DNA from: Hydrogenovibrio sp. JE_KL2
GTDB taxonomy: Bacteria > Pseudomonadota > Gammaproteobacteria > Thiomicrospirales > Thiomicrospiraceae
Assembly (NCBI RefSeq): GCF_009296185.1
Contig: NZ_WBJR01000007.1
Span: 1-64,000, forward strand
Length of the DNA stretch: 64,000 nt
Direction of reading: 5' to 3'
The notes under the pieces are model-generated. The model was given only the letters and a program-made list of their open reading frames with translations, did not search any database and had not been told where the DNA came from. Positions 17,093-25,034 of the stretch are shown here, piece by piece; the first letter of the stretch is position 1; the number at the start of each line of letters is the position of its first letter. Made by a program: the position numbers and the translations under genes.

Positions 17093-18648
17093 TCCACTGT
17101 CTCCAATCCAATTTTAACCATACTCTTCGGCAATGCAGACTCCCCTTCTGGAAGTACCTTAGCCACTTTCCCTAAAAAGAAGCCATCAAAATCACTGGCT
17201 CGGGTGACATTTTCTCCCGGTAATACTATTTTCCTACCCGCGCCAATCGGGTCAACCAAGGTTGGTGTCACCAGAATCGCCAACTCAGACTTATCTTCCT
17301 CATAGGAAGTCGAGCGGAAAAGTGTGCCTAGAATCGGAATATCCCCCAAAATAGGGACTTTGTTCACTTGGCTTCGTAAATTATCAGATAACAATCCGCC
17401 GATAATGAAGCTTTGACCTGGCGCTAGAGTAATGGTGGTATTCGCTTTACGCGATTTAAATCCTGGCACAATAACATTCCCCGTTTGCGCTCCAGCTGAT
17501 TCATCAATATTGCTGACCTCTGGCGCAACAGTTAACTGTATGTTTCCATCTTCGGTAATGATTGGGCTGAACCGTAAACGAATGCCATATTCCTTGTAGG
17601 TAACAGTAATAGTGTCTTGACTCTGAGCTGTTGGAATAGGCACCTCTCCTCCAACCAAAAAGGATGCGGTTTCACCTGATTGCACCACTAACTCAGGCTT
17701 GGCCAGGACTCGTGCCAAATTATGCCCTTCCAAAATAGATAAAACACCAAATATACTGCCATTTCGAGGATTGAACCCTAACTGAAATCCGTCAGGCTGA
17801 GGGAAGGCAATTTTCGCATCATTTGATGGCGAATTATTCAAACTGAACAAGGCCTGTGTTCCTAAATTTCCTGGCGGAAAAATTCCAAAACGGTCTTTTT
17901 TATCACGAATCGCCATACCGCTTCTGAAAGGGTTCCCCTTCGTCACTTCTGCGACGCGAACAGACAACTTGACCTGGTCTTTGCCAACAACCTTAATCAT
18001 ATTAACGACACTCAGTCCGAGTGAAGAAATTACCGCTTGAATACGCTTTTTACGCGCTTTGTGAGGCACAGTTCCCTTCAGTAAAACCATATAATTCCCA
18101 GCAATCGGGCGGATACTTAATTGCCCTGCCTTTTGAGTTTGCTGCAATATATCCTTGTTCTCACCGGCTTTAACCTTAAGTGTGGCATCATCGTCAATCT
18201 GATTACCAAGATTATCAAGCTCACGCCTGACCGATGAGGTTGAATCTATCCAAATATTTTTCAACTCAAAGCTAACCGTTTTATCAGGGTCAAGTTGAGA
18301 AATAAGCTCATTAACCGTTTTGGATATTTCCGCACGACGAGACGCATCTGGCGAAATATTCAGAACAATGTTATGTCCTTGATTGGGCGTATTTTGGTAC
18401 CAAACGATCACCTCTGTGCGACCTGCCTGCTTACCACTCACCAACAATTCTTTGGCGTTAAGTACTTTTAAATTCGCCAAATCCGGGTTGGCAATCAGTG
18501 CTCGCTTAATCGGCGAATCGAACTTGACGATAATGCTCTCTGTCGCCATTAAGCTATAGGATTTCTCCGCCGCCAGCAAAGGGAATGACAACATTGAAAG
18601 TAACAGCATACTCAACGTATTTGATAAAAGTTTATTCAATGCTTTCAT
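17089..18648 (-). CDS. rcpA: Tad outer-membrane secretin RcpA (CpaC family)
   Basis: This 519-residue secretin forms the outer-membrane channel for the Flp pilus. A signal peptide (to about residue 27, SFPLLAA) is followed by the pilus-formation N-terminal domain (ESIIVKFDSPIKRALIANPD, LLVSGKQAGRTEVIVW) and a BON-like segment (KVVGKDQVKLSVRVAEV). The secretin core follows, with LARVLAKPELVVQSGETASF, GGEVPIP, YGIRLRFSPI, GQSFIIGGLL and VPILGDIPILGTLFRS. All are standard and complete. It overlaps the RcpC stop and the TadZ start by 4 bp each. Confidence 0.95.
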   Translation of the reverse strand: MKALNKLLSNTLSMLLLSMLSFPLLAAEKSYSLMATESIIVKFDSPIKRALIANPDLANLKVLNAKELLVSGKQAGRTEVIVWYQNTPNQGHNIVLNISPDASRRAEISKTVNELISQLDPDKTVSFELKNIWIDSTSSVRRELDNLGNQIDDDATLKVKAGENKDILQQTQKAGQLSIRPIAGNYMVLLKGTVPHKARKKRIQAVISSLGLSVVNMIKVVGKDQVKLSVRVAEVTKGNPFRSGMAIRDKKDRFGIFPPGNLGTQALFSLNNSPSNDAKIAFPQPDGFQLGFNPRNGSIFGVLSILEGHNLARVLAKPELVVQSGETASFLVGGEVPIPTAQSQDTITVTYKEYGIRLRFSPIITEDGNIQLTVAPEVSNIDESAGAQTGNVIVPGFKSRKANTTITLAPGQSFIIGGLLSDNLRSQVNKVPILGDIPILGTLFRSTSYEEDKSELAILVTPTLVDPIGAGRKIVLPGENVTRASDFDGFFLGKVAKVLPEGESALPKSMVKIGLETVE

Positions 18649-19529
18649 TTTGTAATTACCTCTTGAACATCACCACCCTGCATAATTTCAATCACGTCTC
18701 GCTTGGTCTTAGGTTTAAACTTAGGTGGGCGACCTTTACCTTGCTCCATCACTTTTAGGTTGACCCCATTAGTATCGACCAAATTTGTGTCGGAAGGATT
18801 CCGCAACATCAAGTGAATTGCGCCAACATTCATTGCCAAAGCCAATTGCTCTGCCTGCTTGGTCGTCACTTCCAACGCAATCATAGATTTTTTAGTCATT
18901 TTTTCAGCTTCAGCTTCTTTAGAAACAGCAGAACTATTCGCGCCAGGAACGATCATACGGTTGGCTTGTCCAATCGACAGTACAGGAATATTCTGCAAAA
19001 TCGTTCGACTGATCATTTTTTTACCATCAACACTCTGAAAAACACTGATGATGTCAACATGGTCTCCTGGATTCAAAATCCCAAGCAGTCCAGTGTTCGC
19101 ATCAACCGGAAGTCGAATAGCGCGCTCACCTTTAGACAGCAAGGCTTCAACACTTTGTTTTTGCACTGACTTGTCAGAACCGATTTTTTTGTCGATTATC
19201 CACTCGCCAGCATAAATAGTTTGAAAAGCAACATGCCCCACCGCATCCTGTGGATTGGTGATTACGCCATTTACCACAACACCGTCTGTTGGCACACTTA
19301 AAACTTTAAGATCGTCAACATCGATTTTTTCTCCACGATAAATATCTCGATTGGCCACAACAACAGACAGTAGTTTTGGCTTTTGAACAATGGTGACTGT
19401 TTTGACTTGGGCATGAGCCTTGGCATCTTCTACACGGTTCTGCACATAACCATAAACAAACACCACTGCCAAAATTGCAGACAGGGCAGCAGAGCCGTAA
19501 ATCAACCAATCACTGGTTTTCAGCTTCAT
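18645..19529 (-). CDS. rcpC: Tad pilus protein RcpC (CpaB family)
   Basis: This 294-residue protein has one N-terminal transmembrane helix (about residues 9-27) and a SAF domain (VVANRDIYRGEKIDVDDLKV, AIRLPVDANTGLLGILNPGD, VDIISVF). CpaB/RcpC proteins are periplasmic partners of the secretin and may contact peptidoglycan. The C-terminus is basic and unremarkable. It is the third gene after flp and tadE. Confidence 0.92.
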   Translation of the reverse strand: MKLKTSDWLIYGSAALSAILAVVFVYGYVQNRVEDAKAHAQVKTVTIVQKPKLLSVVVANRDIYRGEKIDVDDLKVLSVPTDGVVVNGVITNPQDAVGHVAFQTIYAGEWIIDKKIGSDKSVQKQSVEALLSKGERAIRLPVDANTGLLGILNPGDHVDIISVFQSVDGKKMISRTILQNIPVLSIGQANRMIVPGANSSAVSKEAEAEKMTKKSMIALEVTTKQAEQLALAMNVGAIHLMLRNPSDTNLVDTNGVNLKVMEQGKGRPPKFKPKTKRDVIEIMQGGDVQEVITK

Positions 19530-19575
19530 AATTACTTTCCAAAAAATTCGTTTGATGAAGGCGAGACCTTCATAG

Positions 19576-20100
19576 CTAAGGACTGGCTTGGCAGCTAAAA
19601 TTGATGTCGTAGATACTGGTTCCAGATATCGAAAAATTACTGAATATATTCTTTAATTCAGGTAATACAATGGTTTGAACAGGGTACTTTGCCTGAACCA
19701 CATAATATGCTTGCCCAGCGTCATTACTTACTTGATCAAACTGAACAGTGATATCGGCAGCAGTAATCGGCACCGTTCCACCAGTCAATTGGTATTTGGA
19801 TTGCAACCAATCAAATAGTTGATTTCGCATCAAGTCAGCTGCATCCGCAGTAGCAGTTACCACCCCGCCACTACACTTCAACATCCCTGTTGAAGATTTA
19901 AATGGTAAGGAGTTCCCCTGATTGGCGTCTGTCATAACCCTCTGGTATAGGTTGTTCATATTTTCATTCCATACCAGAGTATCACTCGCATAGTTGATCA
20001 TTTCGACAATCATCAAAATGGTCAGCACCATAATTGGCAGAACATATACTGTTTCCAGCATTACCGCCCCTTTTTGATGCTTAAAATCAATCTTTTTCAC
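19576..20100 (-). CDS. tadE: TadE-like pseudopilin
   Basis: This 174-residue protein has a type IV prepilin-like N-terminus: KHQKG before the cleavage point, then AVMLETVYVLPIMVL with Glu at position +5. Such minor pseudopilins need the same prepilin peptidase as Flp. The remaining domain is soluble with a Cys pair (MLKCSGG and the terminal FSCQASP) that could form a disulfide. It lies 41 bp after the Flp pilin gene. Confidence 0.88.
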   Translation of the reverse strand: MKKIDFKHQKGAVMLETVYVLPIMVLTILMIVEMINYASDTLVWNENMNNLYQRVMTDANQGNSLPFKSSTGMLKCSGGVVTATADAADLMRNQLFDWLQSKYQLTGGTVPITAADITVQFDQVSNDAGQAYYVVQAKYPVQTIVLPELKNIFSNFSISGTSIYDINFSCQASP

Positions 20101-20140
20101 AAGTACGTGTCAGTAAAATCAATTAGCTATGCCTTAAATC

Positions 20141-20407
20141 TTAATTACCCGATCCAGAAGTATCACCTGCTCCAGAAGTACCACCTGTTCCGGCCGATGC
20201 TTCTGAACCTGTAATATCTCCAGCAACAGAAGTCATCTTAGTTTTCATAGCTTGACTGATTGTTCCATCTGTACCAAAGAAAACTGCAGCCAAGGCAACA
20301 ACTGCAGCAACGACTAAGGCATACTCAATCATGCTTGCACCTTTTTGTTTTTCTTTCTTTTGTGCTAATTGTGCTTGAACGTTTTTATATTTTGTTTGAT
20401 CCAACAT
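20141..20407 (-). CDS. flp: Flp-family major pilin with Gly/Ser/Thr-rich tail
   Basis: This is the structural subunit of the Tad pilus, 88 residues long. The prepilin signal is long and basic (about 23 residues). It is cut after KG, giving ASMIEYALVVAAVVALAAV with the invariant Glu5-Tyr6. The segment after the helix is longer than in classic Flp pilins and ends in about 25 residues made mostly of Gly, Ser, Thr and Ala, an unstructured tail that may be glycosylated (inference). First gene of the operon, with a candidate promoter about 50 bp upstream. Confidence 0.93.
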   Translation of the reverse strand: MLDQTKYKNVQAQLAQKKEKQKGASMIEYALVVAAVVALAAVFFGTDGTISQAMKTKMTSVAGDITGSEASAGTGGTSGAGDTSGSGN

Positions 20408-20455
20408 AACTCTATCTCCATTGAAAAAATATCTGTCAGAAGGTTGACGGCAGCT

Positions 20456-20485
20456 ATCTTAACCAAGGGAATTTAGAAGAATCAA
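20456..20485 (-). promoter_or_regulatory. Candidate sigma-70 promoter of the flp-tad operon
   Basis: On the minus strand TTGATT and TAAGAT are separated by 18 bp and end 49 bp before the flp ATG. The surrounding gap 20408-20742 is very AT-rich, contains no gene I can see, and holds this candidate plus the terminator at 20682-20719. Confidence 0.4.
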
Positions 20486-20681
20486 TTTTTTTGATAGGTT
20501 TTGATAAGTGAATTTTTTAATAGAATGATAAAGGTTTTTTCTACGGATTTTTACGAAGAAAAATTTATCGATAAGTAATTGATTAAAAAGAATATATTTT
20601 TATTTATACCCGTAAAAGAGATAAAAATATTATTAAGTTTTAATATTAGAAAGCACTGTAGTAAATGCAGATTTTGAGCAC

Positions 20682-20719
20682 AAAAAAACCTCATTTGCAA
20701 AATACAAATGAGGTTTTTT
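20682..20719. terminator. Bidirectional intrinsic terminator
   Basis: A perfect stem pairs AAAAAACCTCATTTG with CAAATGAGGTTTTTT around a 7-nt loop. The A and T runs give a U-tract in either direction. It lies 24 bp after the stop of the GlcG/HbpS-like gene and should terminate that transcript, insulating the flp promoter. Confidence 0.88.
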
Positions 20720-20742
20720 CTTAAAATCGAAAACAGAAAAGA

Positions 20743-21237
20743 TTACATCATTTCTAGGTCATCGATGACAGCGCCTAAACCTGCAGCTGCACATTTTTCA
20801 TCGTCTTTACCATCCGGCGCACCACTGACACCGATTGCACCGTAAAGCTTACCACCCGCTTGAATCGGTACTGAACCCGCCATGAATGCTAAACCTTCAC
20901 CCAGGTTCACCAAAGGACTTTTTGAGCGGGACTCCATTTGAGAACCTTTAACGTTGAACATGACAGAGGTATAAGCTTTCTTGAAACTGATATTCCAAGA
21001 AACAGGTGGTGCCATAGTGTCGCGCAATTGCGCTTGAGGGATACCATTTCGATCCACGACGGTTACGCTTACAGGAATGCCCTTTTCACGACAAGCTTCA
21101 ATTGAAGCCATTGCAATCTTATTGGCAACATCAAGCGTTAAACGGCTAACGTTAACCGCCATATCTTGAGCGGCTGAAATAGTCGGCAGTGCACTCAACA
21201 CGCCTGCAAATAGCACAGCACTTAGTTTAAGTTTCAT
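20743..21237 (-). CDS. Secreted GlcG/HbpS-like (DUF336) protein
   Basis: This 164-residue protein has a clear signal peptide (cleavage near ISAAQD) followed by one DUF336 domain: LTLDVANKIAMASIEACREK, VSVTVVDRNGIPQAQLRD, FKKAYTSVMF and the conserved end GAIGVSGAPDGKDDEKCAAAGL. Family members include haem-binding HbpS and proteins next to glycolate oxidase; function varies and none can be assigned from context. It is a single-gene unit with a strong terminator after it, divergent from the mevalonate kinase gene. Confidence 0.85.
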   Translation of the reverse strand: MKLKLSAVLFAGVLSALPTISAAQDMAVNVSRLTLDVANKIAMASIEACREKGIPVSVTVVDRNGIPQAQLRDTMAPPVSWNISFKKAYTSVMFNVKGSQMESRSKSPLVNLGEGLAFMAGSVPIQAGGKLYGAIGVSGAPDGKDDEKCAAAGLGAVIDDLEMM

Positions 21238-21425
21238 AAATTACACTCCTTTGGTTTTTTGTAGTTTTTGCTGGGATGATTACCAACCTGCAAATAGATT
21301 GATTTTCCCATCCTAGAATGAAAACGCTTCTATTGAAACTTTGTCGTTTATAATCATTCGTAGAATGAAATTAATTATGCCCTTGAGCCAAGCCTTTTGT
21401 AAATGCCTAACAGTATGAAGACAGT

Positions 21426-22463
21426 ATGAAAACGCTATGTAAAGCACCTGCTAAATTGATACTCAGCGGCGAGCATGCTGTCGTCAATGGTTGTCCCGCG
21501 ATCAGCATGGCGATTGACTTACCCATGTTCTGTGAAGTCACCTCAGAAGCGATTGATGCTCACCAATATCCCTTTGTGGAAATCGAACTGGTCGACTGTC
21601 ACCAAAAGCATGCCTTTCCTTTTGCGATTTGGCAGCAAATGGCGATTGATATCGAAAGCCGCTACCAACTTTTCGAGTCTGGCGCCATGTCCATCCGTAG
21701 TGTATTGAAGCAGCCCGTAGATTTGGTACTGACCACCCTGCATCATTTCCACCACCATTTCAAACTGCAATCCATGCATTGGGACATCAAAATTTATGGC
21801 CACGGATTGCTAGGTAAAGGTTTGGGAAGTTCCGCCGCCGTCATCGTCAGTTTGCTCCACAGCTTGTTCAAACATCACCACAAGGCCATTAATACGATAG
21901 AGATACTCTCGTTGGCAAAAACCATCGAGTCCCGTCAGCATGGTCATTCAAGCGGTATTGATCCCACCACGATTTTCCAGGGCGGTTTGCTTTACTATCA
22001 ACAAAACAAGCCTTTTCAGCCACTAACAGCACATAATTTCAATGCGTGGCTGATAGATACCGGCACACCGGAAAGCACCACAGGGCAAGTCGTCAATCAC
22101 GTAAAGTCGCGTTTTCCCGCCGAACACCCGATATGGAATCACTTTACCCAAATCACTGAAGACATCCGCAATGCATGGCAAGACCAAGATAGTTTTTGCT
22201 TGAAGGAAAGTATTCAGAAAAACCAAACCTTGCTCGAAGAAATTGGTATCGTCCCAGATAAAGTTAAACGCTTTATCAAAGAGTTGGAACAAAACCCAGA
22301 CCAAGTCGCCAAGGTCTGTGGTGCAGGAAACCACAAAGGGCAAAATGGCGGCGTTCTGCTTTGTCTCAGCCCTCTGCCACCTCTGGAGCTTTGCTACCGC
22401 TATGGCTATAATTGCATCGCAATCAACTTAAGCCCAAAAGGAAGTCATTGTGAATTGGTCTAG
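21426..22463 (+). CDS. mvk: Mevalonate kinase
   Basis: This GHMP-fold kinase phosphorylates mevalonate at O5. It shows ISGEHAVV-type motif LSGEHAVVNGCPA (residues 13-25), the ATP loop KGLGSSAAV (131-139), and the mevalonate-kinase-specific ESRQHGHSSGIDP with Glu168 and catalytic Asp179. WLIDTGTPESTTG follows as in other mevalonate kinases. The C-terminal glycine motif is VCGAGNHKGQNGGVLLC. It is the first of three genes completing the pathway begun at 5.8 kb. It overlaps the next gene by 14 bp. Just upstream a four-codon ORF (ATG at 21415) ends in TGA overlapping this ATG. The ribosome-binding site is weak. Confidence 0.88.
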   Translation: MKTLCKAPAKLILSGEHAVVNGCPAISMAIDLPMFCEVTSEAIDAHQYPFVEIELVDCHQKHAFPFAIWQQMAIDIESRYQLFESGAMSIRSVLKQPVDLVLTTLHHFHHHFKLQSMHWDIKIYGHGLLGKGLGSSAAVIVSLLHSLFKHHHKAINTIEILSLAKTIESRQHGHSSGIDPTTIFQGGLLYYQQNKPFQPLTAHNFNAWLIDTGTPESTTGQVVNHVKSRFPAEHPIWNHFTQITEDIRNAWQDQDSFCLKESIQKNQTLLEEIGIVPDKVKRFIKELEQNPDQVAKVCGAGNHKGQNGGVLLCLSPLPPLELCYRYGYNCIAINLSPKGSHCELV

Positions 22464-23409
22464 CAGCGCTCCTGCAAACCTGATGCTCATCGGAGAGCAC
22501 AGTGTCGTTCATGGTTACCCAGCCATAGCCATGTCGGTTTCACAACGCCTGACACTTGACTGGCAAACACGAGACGACATGCAAATATCGATTGAATCCT
22601 CTCTCGGAAACTTCCTGATCCACTTGGATAAATTGCACGCTATTCCCGAAGATTCGGCATTCAAATGGATTCTCTACCCCATTAGAAACCTGCGCCGAGA
22701 ACTCGACAAAGGCTTTAACATCAAAGTCACCAGCGAGTTTGAACATACTTTAGGCTTAGGTAGCTCTGCGGCTGTATTGGCCGCAACACTGGGCGGGTTG
22801 CATTTTTATCTGAGTAAATCCTACGGCATTATCGAGACTTTCCGCCATGGCTTAAAAGTCATCCATCAAATCCAAGGCAGAGGTTCGGGAACCGATTTGG
22901 CAGCTTCTTTAGCGGGTGGTGTGATTTTGTTCGACCCGAAAAAACAGACCATCATTCCTGTTGATGCTTCTCTGCCGGCAACACTGGTTTACAGTGGCTA
23001 CAAAACGCCTACTGCCAAGGTCTTGGACAAAGTGCATCGTGACTGGCTTTACCAACCCGATATTCTTAAAAACCTATATAAGATAATGGGCAAAGTCACC
23101 AGCCAAGCTTTTGATGCGCTGCAAAGAAAAGATATGTCTGGCTTTTACCAGCTGATCAACACCTACCAAGGACTCATGGATGCTCTAGGCGTCAACGATG
23201 ACACCCTTGGACACATTGTCTATCAATTGCGAAGCATTCCTGGTGTGCAAGCCAGTAAAATTTCAGGGTCTGGCCTGGGAGACTGTGTTTTGGGTCTTGG
23301 CATGCAGGTTCGTCACCATAACAACGCGTTGGCAGACTACCAACATATCGAAATCGCAACCGACTACCAAGGTATGACCGTACAACAAACTGACTTACAA
23401 ACCAACTAG
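22450..23409 (+). CDS. mvaK2: Phosphomevalonate kinase (GHMP family)
   Basis: This second GHMP kinase has 319 residues and a GTG start preceded by AGGAAG. Motifs: LMLIGEHSVVHGYPA (11-25), ATP loop LGLGSSAAV (101-109) and QIQGRGSGTDLAASLAGG, where Asp149 is the probable base. The GSG-D-AAS-GG pattern fits phosphomevalonate kinases better than mevalonate kinases, and YSGYKTPTAKVLDKV matches the later phosphomevalonate motif. Together with the neighbours on both sides, that makes the 5-phosphomevalonate step the likely role. The C-terminal SGSGLGDCVLGLG loop is intact. Some homologues are labelled simply as mevalonate kinase. Confidence 0.82.
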   Translation: MNWSSSAPANLMLIGEHSVVHGYPAIAMSVSQRLTLDWQTRDDMQISIESSLGNFLIHLDKLHAIPEDSAFKWILYPIRNLRRELDKGFNIKVTSEFEHTLGLGSSAAVLAATLGGLHFYLSKSYGIIETFRHGLKVIHQIQGRGSGTDLAASLAGGVILFDPKKQTIIPVDASLPATLVYSGYKTPTAKVLDKVHRDWLYQPDILKNLYKIMGKVTSQAFDALQRKDMSGFYQLINTYQGLMDALGVNDDTLGHIVYQLRSIPGVQASKISGSGLGDCVLGLGMQVRHHNNALADYQHIEIATDYQGMTVQQTDLQTN

Positions 23410-23428
23410 CATTTAAATTTCAGACCCT

Positions 23429-24421
23429 ATGAACCTACCACAAGATTTCATCAATCAGCTTATCCCCCACAAAACGCCGAAGAAAATCGGGCAAGGAGCT
23501 GCCGACGTCAATATCGCGCTCAGCAAATACTGGGGGAAACGCCAAGTTGAACTCAACCTACCCACCAACAGCAGTTTATCTATTTCTTTGCCGGGACTGG
23601 GTACCGAAACCAAAATACAGGCAGACGACACCTTGCATCAAGATTGTGTTTGTTTGAATGGCGAGCGCCTCACGCCAGACAATGCTTTTGCTATACGCCT
23701 ATCCAAGTTTCTGGATTTTTTCCGTGAGACGCCGGATACTTTTTTTGATATCCATACCGAAAATACCGTACCCACTGCCGCAGGACTGGCCTCTTCGGCT
23801 TCCGGCTATGCCGCTTTGGTGTTGGCGTTGAACGACTGCTTTGACTGGCAACTGCCTAAAAAGGAATTGTCACTATTGGCTCGCCTCGGCAGCGGTAGCG
23901 CCAGCCGTTCTATTTATGACGGGTTTGTCATTTGGCATAAAGGACAATCAGAAAATGGCCTAGACAGTTTTGCCGAACCGATTGATGCGCCTTGGCCAGA
24001 ATTTTGTATCGGTTTACTGGAAATCGACTTGAAAGCGAAAAAGGTCGGCTCTACCGCTGGCATGCAACAAACAGTGAAACATTGCGAACTCTACCAAGCT
24101 TGGCCGAAAAAAGCCGAGCAGGATGTTCAAGCCATCCAACAAGCCATCTTGCAACAGGACTTTTCTCAACTGGGTGCGTTGGCAGAAAACAATGCGCTCA
24201 GCATGCATGCCACGATGATTGCCACTTGGCCGCCGATTCTCTACTGGCAACCAGAGTCGGTAGAAGCCATGCAAATGGTTTGGGCATTGCGCGAAGCTGG
24301 CGTAGAAGTTTACTTTACGATGGACGCAGGCCCGAACCTGAAACTGATGTTTTTGCAAAAAGACGCCGAACGCATACAACAGACATTTCCTGCATTAAAG
24401 TTGATTCGACCTTTCGGTTAG
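23429..24421 (+). CDS. mvaD: Diphosphomevalonate decarboxylase
   Basis: It converts mevalonate diphosphate to IPP with ATP-dependent decarboxylation. It is 330 residues long with the full set of motifs: ADVNIALSKYWGKR near the N-terminus, LNLPTNSSLSISL, the ATP/phosphate loop TAAGLASSASGYAA, LARLGSGSASRSIYDGF, and the C-terminal catalytic region YFTMDAGPNLKLMF. It follows phosphomevalonate kinase by 19 bp and ends the mevalonate set in this window. A family B/A composite repeat follows. Confidence 0.95.
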   Translation: MNLPQDFINQLIPHKTPKKIGQGAADVNIALSKYWGKRQVELNLPTNSSLSISLPGLGTETKIQADDTLHQDCVCLNGERLTPDNAFAIRLSKFLDFFRETPDTFFDIHTENTVPTAAGLASSASGYAALVLALNDCFDWQLPKKELSLLARLGSGSASRSIYDGFVIWHKGQSENGLDSFAEPIDAPWPEFCIGLLEIDLKAKKVGSTAGMQQTVKHCELYQAWPKKAEQDVQAIQQAILQQDFSQLGALAENNALSMHATMIATWPPILYWQPESVEAMQMVWALREAGVEVYFTMDAGPNLKLMFLQKDAERIQQTFPALKLIRPFG

Positions 24422-24438
24422 GCGATAGCTCAATAGAA

Positions 24439-24557
24439 CCCCCAACCTGGTAGATTTTTCACAAATGAGTAACTCACCACCCGAAGGGTAAGACGAGAAA
24501 CACCGAACTCGCCGCCCGCAGGGGTAAGGCGAAAAAATCTGCCAGGTTGGGGGGGGG
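24439..24557. repeat. Composite repeat: B arm, two A units, inverted B arm
   Basis: CCCCCAACCTGGTAGATTTT at 24439 and an inverted arm at 24532-24557 ending in G9 flank two 36-bp family A units in reverse orientation (24465-24500 and 24501-24536). The A stems vary: one arm pair reads CTCGTC with GGTGAG, kept by G-U pairs in the RNA. It occupies the convergent junction of mvaD and sspB. Confidence 0.85.
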
Positions 24558-24565
24558 CGAAACTG

Positions 24566-24599
24566 AAATCGAGAGCTTGCACGAGCAAGGTCTCGATTT
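24566..24599. terminator. Hairpin terminator at the end of sspB
   Basis: AAATCGAGA pairs with TCTCGATTT, extended inside by CTTGC with GCAAG. On the minus strand it begins inside the sspB stop codon and is followed by a T-rich stretch. On the plus strand ATTTATTT follows. It probably serves the sspAB transcript and possibly both directions. Confidence 0.7.
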
Positions 24600-25023
24600 A
24601 TTTGACGATTGTCAGATGCCGTTTTTTAGATGCCTTTTTAGGCTTGTCTACAGCATTCGATTCGCTCATTTCTGGCGCATCTTCCACTGCATGGTCTTCC
24701 GCTTCCTCTGGGTAAGCTTCTGGAGGAAAAGGCATTCCCTGACCGTTTTCACGAGCAAAAATCGCCAGCACCGCATCAGGGGAGAAGAAAATTTGTTGCT
24801 CCACACCTTGAAAACGAGCCTTAAACCGAAACAGATGGTTATCCATTTGCAGCTCTCGCACCGCTTCAGGATGAATGTTCAACACAATCATGCCTTCTTG
24901 AACATACTGCTGCGGCACCACGACCCCAGGATAGTTCGCGTCTACTTGAACATGCGGTGTCCAGTGATTATCAACAATCCACTGGAACATCGCACGAATC
25001 AAATAAGGGCGGTTAGAAATCAT
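24598..25023 (-). CDS. sspB: ClpXP adaptor SspB
   Basis: The adaptor binds ssrA-tagged proteins and hands them to ClpXP. The 141-residue protein has the family start RPYLIRAMFQWIVDNHWTPH, then VVPQQYVQEG, LNIHPEAVRELQ and RFKARFQGVEQQIFFSPDAVLAIFARENGQGM. An acidic linker leads to the basic C-terminal tail (KKASKKRHLTIVK). That tail resembles the ClpX-docking motif, which in Escherichia coli ends in LRVVK. It lies 11 bp after sspA, the standard arrangement. Confidence 0.95.
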   Translation of the reverse strand: MISNRPYLIRAMFQWIVDNHWTPHVQVDANYPGVVVPQQYVQEGMIVLNIHPEAVRELQMDNHLFRFKARFQGVEQQIFFSPDAVLAIFARENGQGMPFPPEAYPEEAEDHAVEDAPEMSESNAVDKPKKASKKRHLTIVK

Positions 25024-25034
25024 CCGTCGCTCGC

